From: Zanthoxylum bungeanum
Taxonomy: Eukaryota; Streptophyta; Magnoliopsida; Sapindales; Rutaceae
Length of the DNA: 64,000 bases
NCBI GenBank assembly: GCA_019454045.1
Contig: SKCR01006513.1
Span: 372,001 to 436,000, forward strand
Reading direction: 5' to 3'
The position numbers were made by a program, and so were the translations under genes. Below, piece after piece: positions 47,215-57,218 of this stretch. The notes under the pieces are model-generated. The model did no database searches. It was not told where the DNA came from and saw only the letters and a list, made by a program, of their open reading frames with translations. Numbering within the stretch: position 1 is the first letter of the stretch; each line of letters begins with the position of its first letter.

Positions 47215-49330
47215 ATCCTAAAATTAGACATCCTGAACCGAGGTCCAGCATCAAACAAATCCAATCATAATATCTACAACACCATAGGGCCTCAGGCCCA
47301 CTCATGACGCATCAAAAACAAACAGATACTCAAGGGGTCCATGCCCACAACATCATAACACATATAAAATAACCAAACATTACAAGCTTTACTAATACAC
47401 TTCTCATATGATTAAAAATTCTTATATCCCAAAACCAAAAGAACAACTCATGGTGACTTTACAAAATAATATATATCATTCCGGCATCATCTCCATCAGA
47501 AGTAGGAACCGAAGCAAAAGAAAGGAAAACCTGCAATCATGAACAAACTGGGGGGGGGGGGGGGGGGGAATGAGTCTTGTGGACTCAGTGAGTAGATACC
47601 AAAGAAAACAAATCATAAGAGAAATCTAAAACATGTTTATAAAATCATTTTCATTCATGCATCGGCAAAAACATATCAATCGCTCAACGCCCAAGTCGCG
47701 CGCATAGACTGAGCGAGGAACGAACGATCCCTTGTCGACAAGGTAGCGGGTCATACCATTTCAGATAGATAAGACCCTAACGATCACCCCGGCGGAAACA
47801 AATGATGAGTCGTAAAAACAAAACAAGCATACACCGATCGTCGGGGCGGAAACATAGCAATGGTCGATCATCTCAGCGGAAACATACCAAGAAAACATAA
47901 AACGATCGCTGAGACGGAAACATATAAATATAATGCAAATTCTTAACAAGTGAAACTCAATGCAAATCATAGCTTAAAACATTAAAACTTGTGAAACTAA
48001 ATCAAAGAAAACATAAAATGAGGCATCTACTCACCGTGATATGCTATAGAGGATTACTGGGACATGGGCGGTTGATCTAGTTGACGATCTACGATAAGAT
48101 AAGAATGGGTAAGATTCTTGACATGATTGTTCAAGGTAAATAAAAAGGCAGTGTGTATTGAAAGTAGGTATAACGTGCTGCTGTTATTCGCTACAACCAT
48201 GTGTATCTTTATGAAACTATAATAAGCTTTCAAGTTATCATCTACACATTTCGTTCGATTTCTAAGGCCAAAGTCACGTTATCAAAACATACTATACTAA
48301 TGACGTATTACCGATCCTATAACGGTAATTTTATGTCAAAACACAATATAATGCCATCATTTGGGTATGCCTTATAACATCCCCTCAAAACTCCCTTTAT
48401 AGTCGAAAACTAAGCACTCTCACACCTAATACAAGTTCTTTAATTAAGCATTTATATATTAAAATGCATCCATTTCACAAACATAACCCACACTACACAT
48501 ATCAATTTGAATCTACGAGGATGCTAATAAAAAGATTAAGAAATAGAAGTTACTAGAGTGCAAGCTTTATTGTAATTAAAATCTAAATTTACAAAGAATA
48601 TGAAATTTAATTCTACTGGAATTTGAATAAGCTACAAATACAAAGGATGAATTTACTAGAAAATTAACTATATAGCATAACTAATAGAAATTGACATATT
48701 GAATTTTTGAATGGAAGTGCTGGGGTCTCTTCTTCCGACTCCTCCTTAGCTTTTATGCTTCTTGGAATAACTTCCTGCTATTGCTCCCTTATTAAAATCG
48801 ATAGATTACAAAATAAATCTATAACCTAACTAACCTATCAATTAACATTTTTCATGGAATACATGTTCCTTAATTAAGAGTTTACAGTTTGCTAAAATTA
48901 AAAATAATAATAATGTCAGGGGATAAAAGTGATAAAAGGCTTGAGCCGATGAGATAGCCCAACAACCCAACCCAACCTGACCCAATAAATAATGATATGT
49001 AAATATGTATAATCATTAAAATTAGTATAATTTTATATCTTTTTTATAGTGAATTAAAACAATGTTAATTTTTTTTTCAAAATGTAATTTAATTTTATAA
49101 ATAATATAACTATCATTTATCATGAAAATTTTGAATTCATGCTTTTTTTTTTTTTACTTACAATTTAAAAATTATCCACTATTCCACATAATAAAATTGA
49201 AAATTATATAAATTATGCATTTAATTTACTAAAAATTATATATTTTCTAGTAATAAAAATAGAAAATGATAATTTCCCTAATTTTTCCAATTTTTAATTA
49301 ATGGTGAATAATTTGCACAAATGCTTAGAA
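47215..49330. other. Non-coding region with G19 run and short direct repeats
   Basis: No supported gene. It begins as the continuation of a block starting TGTAACACCCC at 44992, possibly an LTR of another element, interrupted by the solo LTR. It contains a run of 19 G (47550-47568). Four degenerate copies of CGATC..GGCGGAAACATA lie at about 47778, 47838, 47865 and 47905. The part from about 48500 is plain AT-rich intergenic DNA upstream of the ATPase gene. Confidence 0.5.
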
Positions 49331-49518
49331 TTACAGCTCACTAACAGAGGGACTGCAGGTGGTCGATTTGGGAAAGTACAGAAACTGAACAGTGGAGGGA
49401 CAGCTATGCAGAAGCAGTGTTAAAGAAAATCATTCCTTCTCTGTTCGTCCAAGAAAATCATTTGAATTGCGCAATTCTATCTCTATCTTCTTTGCTTTTA
49501 GGCGCCAATTACTTGCAG

Positions 49519-50347
49519 ATGCAGAAGCATCCAGATCAACGGTCAAGATCTGCCAAACCCACCACCATTCATGGCTGCGCCCAGTCTGGGGATCTACATG
49601 GTTTCCAGAGGCTGCTTCGAGACGACCCATCTCTTCTCAATGAAAGAAATCCCGTTGTAAGATCTTTTCTTCTATATCTTTTTGATAATTTACTTGGAGA
49701 AATGTTTTTTTATGCCTGTAATTTGATTTAAATGGTGTTCATTAGATTATATGCTCAGTCTTTATGTTTTATGCTGTCTGAATTTGGATCCATTTTGTCA
49801 GTGGCATAGCATAACATTGATTCAGTGGGAGATAAAATTTGAAAATCAAAATTATCTTATTAATAATTTGATTTTTCATTAATTTATAGAGTATATTTTA
49901 AAAACAATTGTTGCGCCCCTCGCCTCTTAGTGGCTACGCAAATGTATTTGGTCGTATGATCAACCTTTCATTCTTTAATTATTGCAATTGCTTGATTCTA
50001 ATGTAGTTTGTATTTTTTGTTCTTTTAATATTTTTTTATGATTTTGATGGGTACAATGAATTGGATGGTGTCTGAAGATATGAAATAAGTAGGATTTATG
50101 TTATAGAGAAATGAAGTGTGCCTAGTAAAGGGAATTTGCTGCAAATATGAAGCCAGATCTAATGTGAACTCAAATGGGTTTGACAATTGAATTGCTTTTT
50201 CATGGCAGACATGGTGACATGCTGTTGGCTTTCAGTTTTTGTTATTTATTGCATTGGGCCTGAGTTTTAGGCTTGTTATTATATCTGTGGGCAGCACCAG
50301 CCGCATGCCCAAAACTGGTGCCGATCCCATAATTTTGCGTATTTAAA

Positions 50348-50379
<32 letters not shown>

Positions 50380-53300
50380 TAGCCCATTAATATTACCTGG
50401 AAGATCTTGGTAAGCTAAGTTCTTCATGAGTTCAGTTGAGAACCTTATCACATGGGATGCGTGGGAATTCCTTTCAGTTACAACCCATCTGTGATTACAC
50501 TCGGACTCAGCAGATATTTTGATTGTTCTGTCTCTGCAAATTTCTTGTTAAATAAAATGTGTACCAGCTGCATATGTTTTTCTTCCAGTTAATGTATTCT
50601 CTACATTTGGTTAAAATGCAGATGGCACAAACGCCCCTTCATGTTTCTGCTGGCTATAACAAGGCTGAAATAGTAAAATCTCTGCTTGATTGGCCAGGAA
50701 GCAAGAAGGTTGAGTTGGAGGCCCAAAATATGGTTAGTCAAATTCATGTAATATGAGACTCTTTAAAATTAATCCTTCTTAAATCTTGCTAAGCTCCTCT
50801 TCATATGCTTAAATAGTTAAATGATCACATTTTGGGGACAAATCTGTTGAGTTTTACAGTATGGAGAAACTCCATTGCATATGGCAGGGAAGAATGGGTG
50901 CAATGAGGCTGCAAAGTACTTCTTGCTCATGGTGCTTTTATTGAAGCCAAAGCAAATGTGAGTTTTGTAACTCGATATTTTCCCCTTTTGATTGAGTTTT
51001 TAGTTTATACTGGATTACTGGAGGTGCAACTTTTATTTAATTTTTTAATTTTTTTTCCTGTATTTACATGCAGAATGGGATGACACCATTACACCTTTCT
51101 GTCTGGTACTCGATTAGATCTGAAGACTACTCAACTGTTAAGACATTGCTCGAGTATAATGCTGATTGCAATGCTAAGGACAATGTATGATGAATTGCAA
51201 TTATTTAATTGTTTATTAAAATGTCAAATTCTTCTGCCCTTTCTAAGTAGTTGTAGTTGGTGTGAATTTTTGCAGGAGGGCAAGACTCCTCTAGATCATC
51301 TCTCAAATGGCCCTGGGAGTGCGAAGTTGCGTGAACTATTACACTGGCACATTGAAGAGCAGCGAAAGAAAAGAGCACTTGAAGCATGCAGCAAAACAAA
51401 AGCTAAGATGGATGAACTTGAAAATGAACTGTCAAATATTGTGGGATTGCATGACCTCAAGATACAACTTCGGAAATGGGCTAAGGGGATGCTTCTGGAT
51501 GAGAGGCGCAGAGCCCTTGGGTTGAAAGTTGGTGCTAGAAGACCTCCACATATGGCATTCCTTGGAAATCCTGGAACAGGTACTTGTTTGCTGATTTTAT
51601 TTTGATTCATAATAATATTTTCTTGTACGTGTCAAATCTCATTATTTGCATCTTCTCTAGGAGAATTTCTCGTGATTTGTCATTGTCGTCATATTTTTAA
51701 AATTTAGTTTCTCGTTCTTTTATGTACCCTTTTCTTTCCTTTAATTTCAGACTTGATCTCATTGATGCATCATATTGGTGGTGTCTTGAGCATGTATTTA
51801 TTGGCTCAGGTTTTAAGCTGTATTGCTTTTCACATTTCACTATGTGAGGTTTCATACTCTTGGTTTGTAGTAGGGACGTATCCAGAAATTTTGTTCAGCC
51901 GGGATACGTTCAAAATTCATTACAATTATTTTAAAAAATTCATATTATAATATATAATACAATAAATGTAATACTTATTTTATAATATTTTTATTATTCG
52001 GCGTGAATTCATGTAATGAAAATGATGTATAATAATTTTATTATCAATTCATGCTTTGGATAGTCGGCGTTGGGTGATGGAGAAGTAACGATAACAGTGA
52101 CTAATCGATATTATCACTGAGATTAGGAGACTAATTTAAAGTTTTCTTTTGTTATTGTTGATTTTTTAAGATAAATAACTTAAAAGATCTAAATTTAAAA
52201 TATAATTATATTAGTTGTTTTTTTTAAGAAGTAGCATTAAAGAAAAATGGAAAAAAAAAAAATTATCATTATCTTCTATTATATTATTATTATTTTTTTT
52301 ATAAGTTACTACTTATTTACTGTGGGTAATCAATTTTTATGAAATCAAAATAACTAAATAAATTTGAAATAATTATACTTTTATATCATAAACAAATTGA
52401 AATTTTTCAAAATTAGTTGGATCATTAACATAATTTTATAACTTAGTTGGGACGCTTTCATAAAATTAAAAAAAAAAAAATCAATTTTGAAATTTTCTAA
52501 AATCCAATCAGGGCATGTGCCCCGGCTGATCCTAACGTGGATACGCCCATGGTCTGTAGGCTCACCTATATTAATACTATTGTATCATTGCGGCTAAGTA
52601 TCAAAGTGACATGACTAATCACATAATAACAGGTAAAACTATGGTAGCTCGAATTCTCGGAAGATTACTTTATATGGTGGGAATTCTGCCAACTGACAGG
52701 GTAACGGAAGTACAGCGAACAGATTTGGTTGGTGAATTTGTTGGTCATACTGGACCAAAGACTAGAAGGAAGGTGTGTCATTTGATTTCTGAAATTATGT
52801 GTTACTTTTAATTTTTAGAGATATAAATAAAACAAACTAACATATGGACTGTTATTCCCAGATAAAAGAAGCTGAGGGAGGAATTCTCTTTGTGGACGAA
52901 GCTTATCGATTAATACCCATGCAGAAATCAGATGATAAGGATTATGGCATTGAAGCCTTAGAAGAGATTATGTCTTTTATGGATACTGGCAAAGTTGTAG
53001 TCATATTTGCTGGATATAGTGAACCAATGAAACGTGTAATTGCTCTAATGAAGGCTTCTGCCGAAGGGTAACCAAGTTTTTTCAATTTAATGATTTCAAT
53101 TCTGAGAGTTGGCCAAAATCCTCTATATCAAGATGAACAATCAGACAGAGGCTAGCTTGTTTTATGGATTTAAACTACATTCTTCTTGTAGCGTCGATGC
53201 AGTTGCAGCACTCATAGAGAGAGAAACTACTGGAAAGCAGCGCAAGGAGATGAATGGAGGTTTAGTGGATCCGATGCTAGTCAACGCAAGGGAGAACTTG

Positions 53301-53396
53301 GATCTTAGGCTGAGTTTTGACTGTGTAGATACTAATGAATTGTGTACCATCACCCTTGAGGATTTGGAAGCAGGGCTAAAGCTTTTGTTACAATGA
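49519..53396 (+). CDS. Ankyrin-repeat AAA+ ATPase (CbbX/SpoVK-like), seven exons, three 1-bp deletions
   Basis: Exons: 49519-49656, 50622-50732, 50860-50957, 51074-51184, 51276-51579, 52633-52772 and 52862-53396, all with GT..AG borders. After allowing for three lost bases the product is 479 aa, matching in layout the Arabidopsis AAA-type ATPase/ankyrin protein At3g24530. The start MQKHPDQRSRSAKP is chosen for family agreement; the frame is open upstream. Ankyrin repeats: about 17-150. Walker A GNPGTGKT spans exons 5/6, Walker B GGILFVDEAY and sensor-like VVVIFAGY are in exon 7, and conserved DLVGEFVGHTGPKTRRK lies between. Deletions are in exon 3 (near 50917; exon 98 instead of 99 bp) and exon 7 (near 53044 and 53105; 535 instead of 537 bp). 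All else is intact, so these may be assembly errors. The cellular role is not well established. Confidence 0.93.
50354..50379. repeat. AT dinucleotide microsatellite in intron 1
   Basis: About 13 AT repeats lie within the 965-bp first intron of the ATPase gene. Confidence 0.95.
51871..52549. mobile_element. Non-autonomous TIR element in intron 5 of the ATPase gene
   Basis: The left end TAGGGACGTATCCAGAA and the reverse complement of the right end, TGGGCGTATCCACG, share GGG(A)CGTATCCA. A second pair, TTCAGCCGGG and CCCCGGCTGATC, extends the inverted ends. Flanks TGGTTTGTAG (51861-51870) and TGGTCTGTAG (52550-52559) form a 10-bp duplication with one mismatch. That length fits a Mutator-like element. 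The inside is AT-rich with no ORF. It accounts for most of the 1.05-kb intron. Confidence 0.7.
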
Positions 53397-53670
53397 GGCA
53401 TTAGGATAATAAATTTGGAATCATTCTTTTGGCAGCCTGATAGCATTACATTGAATTGTGAGCAGGAGTTTTTTTTAATATATGCCTCATTCTTTTGCCT
53501 CAACGCTGGGGTTTTGTTGTAGTTTATGCTTGAGGTTAAAGCCAATTCTTGGTTTTAGGAAAAAAAAAATCCATAACATTTTCTGATAAATTCACTGTAT
53601 CTATAGATACCCTGGTGGTTTTAATTCTGTATTGTAACGAACTCGTCTCCTTATTGTTCTTTTAGACAGC

Positions 53671-53676
53671 AATAAA
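53671..53676 (+). terminator. Candidate poly(A) signal of the ATPase gene
   Basis: AATAAA lies 275 bp after the stop codon, in AT-rich sequence following a T-rich stretch. No other canonical signal is nearer. Confidence 0.5.
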
Positions 53677-53699
53677 TTTCTTTCAAGCACAAATCTAGT

Positions 53700-54200
53700 A
53701 GCGTAGAACATTGATTATTGGGAGGTAAAATTTAATTATTTTTTTTTTTTGGATACTTTTCATTTTAATGAAAAATAAATCAAATTTTATTATTAATAAT
53801 CAGATTTTTCATTAATTTATGTGATATTTTAATAAATTTTCGGATTGAGCAAGAGCGACCAATCCGAAAATTTATATTATTAATGAATCAGATTAGTGGG
53901 AGGCAATTCACATGCAATCCCAAATAAAGCTTTTGATCATTTTCTACAGCTGGATAAAACTGACCACGTATTTCGAAAAACAGGACACAAGCAAAAAAAA
54001 CGAGAGGGCAACTCTGCTAAGTGAAGGAGAACAGAGTAGAAATTTCACTTGTACGAAAGTTAACATTCATCGATAAATCATAAAAGCACACAACACAAAG
54101 ACAGTAAACACGCATCACTATGATTCAGAGGCAACAAAAATATAAATGGGATAATCGAATATGAAAAGCATATAGTATTCATTAATCAGGCCGATTAAGG
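53700..54200. repeat. Intergenic repeat with a perfect 16-bp inverted repeat
   Basis: 53832-53847 (ATAAATTTTCGGATTG) and 53860-53875 are perfect reverse complements with a 12-bp loop. The preceding 53709-53820 resembles 49816-49890 in intron 1 of the ATPase gene (CATTGATT..GGGAG.TAAAATTT.. and GATTTTTCATTAATTTAT). This suggests a dispersed short element. The remainder to 54200 shows nothing recognisable. Confidence 0.5.
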
Positions 54201-54229
54201 ACGAGAGAATATACCGCTAAAGCCCTTAA

Positions 54230-54770
54230 AAAGTTGATGTTCACAAAAGTTACTTTTAGGGTCGAAACTTTAACATCGAAGAATCATTCAACGCTAAAGA
54301 GACATTTGAGCGTTGAAAAACAATATTCGACGCTAAATGATCAATTCTATTGCGTCCAAACGTATTTCGACGCTATATCTTTAACGTCGAAAATTTTATT
54401 TCGACGCAAAAGGTATGACATTAAGTGTTGAAATCTTTTTCGACACTAATGACTTTACCCTTTCATGTAGAGGATAATATTTCAACGCTAAAAGTCATAC
54501 CTTTTGCGTTGATATTTTTCGATGCTAAAGGATTTTTACAACCCAAAACTACTTATACTCTCATTACCCTTCAGCGTCGAAATAAAAATTTCTACGCTAA
54601 AGGCATAATATTAGTGTCGAACTGTTGAATTCGACACTAAGTATTATTATAAAACAAAACCATCGACACTTGTGTCGGTGATCCTTTGGCTTTGAATAAA
54701 GTGTTTGACGACAAAGGCGTAACATTTAGCGTCGAAATGTCTAATTCGATGCTAAAGGGTTGTTATTACC
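54230..54770. repeat. Left subterminal repeat array of a CACTA element
   Basis: TTTAGCGTCGAA and its reverse complement TTCGACGCTAAA alternate, with mutations, about twenty times in 540 bp. Such dense inverted short repeats are typical of the transposase-binding subterminal regions of plant CACTA (En/Spm) elements. A terminal CACTA sequence is not visible to the left, so the end is lost or has drifted. Confidence 0.7.
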
Positions 54771-54990
54771 CTCAAACCACCGACATTCTCCATTCTTCTT
54801 TCTCCTCTTCTCTTTCTCCTATTTTTCTTCTCTACAACTTTTTTCTCAAAAGTTTCCTACAAACCATCAAGCAAAACTCCAATTTTTCACAAGGTAGTTT
54901 TTATTCCCTTTTTTATAAAATCATAAGTCTTTATTTTTCTTAATATTTGAATTACTCTCACTTAATTTAAGTTCAATCTCTCTCAAAAAT

Positions 54991-55580
54991 TAGGGTTCGA
55001 ATTTTTTATAATTATCTTTATCATATATATTGTGTAAGTTAGTTAATTGTTATTAGTTAATTATAATGCACATATGTGAGATTAGTTTGTTTCGTAATTA
55101 ATTAATTAATTATGTGCATGCTTAAAATAATTAATTAATTAATTAGTGATGTTGATGTTGATGTTGATGTGTTGATGAGTTTAATATAATGTCTAATAAT
55201 TATATTTTTTTATAATTTTTTATAATATAAAAATAAAGATATAATTTTTTATAATGCTAATAATTATATTTTTATATCTTTATTATTAAAATTAGGATTC
55301 TAATAATTATAAAAATAAATTTAATGTCTAATAATTATATTTTTATATCTTTATTATTAAAAAAATTAGGGTTCTAATTTTCTATAATTATCTTTATTTA
55401 TACATTGTGTTATTTAGTTAATTTGTTGTTAGTTGATTATGATGCATATATATGAGATTAGTTTATTTTGTAAATAAATAAAAATTATATTATTAATTAA
55501 TTATGCGTATGCTTTAATTAATTAATTAATTGGTGATGTTGATGAGTTTAATATAATGTCTAATAATTATATTTTTATAT
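54991..55580. repeat. About 200-bp direct duplication, AT-rich
   Basis: 54991-55210 and 55364-55580 share TTAGGGTTC.AATTTT, ATATGAGATTAGTTT, GTGATGTTGATGAG and TTTAATATAATGTCTAATAA in the same order. The part between adds two more copies of TAATGTCTAATAATTATA. It lies upstream of the CACTA transposase start and is probably its 5' region. Confidence 0.65.
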
Positions 55581-55597
55581 ACAGATATTTGGTCGAA

Positions 55598-56389
55598 ATG
55601 GATAGAAATTGGATGAGCTTGGTGGATAGAATGAGTGTTGAATACCATAATGGAGTTATGAGTTTATGGAATTGGCAAAGCAACACGTTGATGCAGAAAG
55701 TCGTGTTCGGTGTTCATGTACAAATTGTTTGAATAGGAAAAAGAAACGGTTAGATAGAATTTTCAATCATTTATACATGTCGAAAATATCACCAACTTAA
55801 TGTATGTGGATTTATCATGGTGGGCAGTATAATTCTCAATCATGGTTTATTGATTCCAGTTAAGGGAGTAGTAGTTACAATCAACCTGTAAATGAGGAGA
55901 TAATTGATGTTTTGCACAACTTACAAGGTCCACAAGTCGGTCATAGCGTTGGTGGTGACATACCAGTGTTAGTTGGAAATGATCAAAAATTATTAGCAAA
56001 CTACTTTAGGAGGCACAAAAATTACCAATTGAATGTGCATGGATGTTGATTTTGAATTTCATTGTGAAATTATTACACATGAAAGTGATAAACAAAATGA
56101 CCAACATCGACCTTGGCATTCATAAGAAGCTGACGTCGTCTGGATAGACTATGTTTCTTCTCTTAATCAGTTGTGCCTTCAAGAACAGATAAACAACACT
56201 AACGAAGTGTTAGACAATACCAAAGAAGAGTTGAAGAAGATCTAGGAGAAGTTACAGCAGGTCGAGGAGGAAAACCAGAAGAATATGCCGGAGTTCGACC
56301 GACGGATGAGGAGTTTCACGAAGATGCTGGAGGCCTCACTCGGCCAGTCTGCATCATCCTCGACCGTCATTCCATCACAACAGCAGTGA
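55598..56389 (+). pseudogene. CACTA transposase remnant: N-terminal and C-terminal fragments fused
   Basis: The N-terminal fragment starts MDRNWMSL at 55598. It continues, across frameshifts, with ELAKQHVDAESRVRCSCTNC and LDRIFNHLYMSKISPT, then WIYHGGQYNSQSWF. These match the transposase-associated domain of plant CACTA proteins, with its CxC/C cysteine cluster. After about 56050 the sequence jumps to a Gln/Glu-rich coiled-coil tail (LCLQEQINNTNEVLD, then KLQQVEEENQKN, VIPSQQQ) that ends at 56387-56389. This tail is typical of the C-terminus of the same proteins. The central DDE transposase domain is missing, and stops at several points break what remains. Confidence 0.75.
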
Positions 56390-56730
56390 TTGTTATTTTC
56401 ATTTGTATAAACATTCACAACAACGGTGATTGTTAATAACTATATATTTATTTTATTTAATAAAATTTACTTATAAATTTAATTTATTTTTACATTTTAA
56501 TTTTAATTTATTTTTAAATTTATAAGAATAAAAAAATCAGTCTGCATCAGCCTCGACCGCCCCTCCATCACAACAGCAGTGATTGTTATTTTCATTTGTA
56601 TAAACATTCACAACAACAATGATTGTTAATAAACTATGTGTTTATTTTATTTAATAAAATTTACTTATAAGTTTAATTTATTTTTACATTTTAATTTTAA
56701 TTTTAATTTATTTTTAAATTTATAAGAACA
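56345..56730 (+). repeat. 193-bp tandem duplication of transposase tail and 3' UTR
   Basis: CAGTCTGCATCA.CCTCGACCG starts at 56345 and again at 56538. Both copies run on through CAACAGCAGTGATTGTTATT and the AT-rich trailer. Confidence 0.9.
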
Positions 56731-56814
56731 AAAAAATTTTATTCGAATAAAAATAATTTTACTTTTATTCAGTAAAATTATTTTTATTATAATAATATTT
56801 TTCAAAAAATTTGT

Positions 56815-57218
56815 AAACATTTTAGCGTAGAATGTTTCAGCGCTAAAAGTAATAAAATAATAATTTATTTTTTAATATTACTTCCTCTTTAGCGTCGAAG
56901 TATTCGACACTAAAAGTAATAAAATAATTATTTATTTTTTAATATTATTTCACTTTTAGCGTCAAAATGTAATAAAAAACTATTTATTTTTTAATATTAT
57001 TTCATATTTAGCGTCGAAAAATTCGACGCTAAAGATAATAAAATAAACTTTCATTTTTTATTTTTAAAATATATTTAGTGTCGAAACTTTAAATGCTAAA
57101 GGTAAAAATAAATAAGTTTTTTATCAAGTAAAAAATTATTTGACGATGAAAATATTCGTCGCCAAATACGTGTTTTAACGTCGAAAAAGTTTTGATGCAG
57201 AATATTATACTTTAGCAT
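56815..57218. repeat. Right subterminal repeats of the CACTA element, first part
   Basis: TTTAGCGTCGAA/TTCGACGCTAAA-type motifs recur about ten times. The array is cut at the AGCAT target site (57214-57218) by the LTR insertion and resumes at 60502. Confidence 0.7.

Noticed and set aside
51753..51950. 65-aa ORF in intron 5 of the ATPase gene
   Set aside because: Lies across the intron and the left end of the inserted TIR element; no homology recognised.
54686..54943. 85-aa ORF with a Ser/Phe-rich stretch
   Set aside because: CT-rich sequence of the CACTA 5' region; no recognisable domain or signal.
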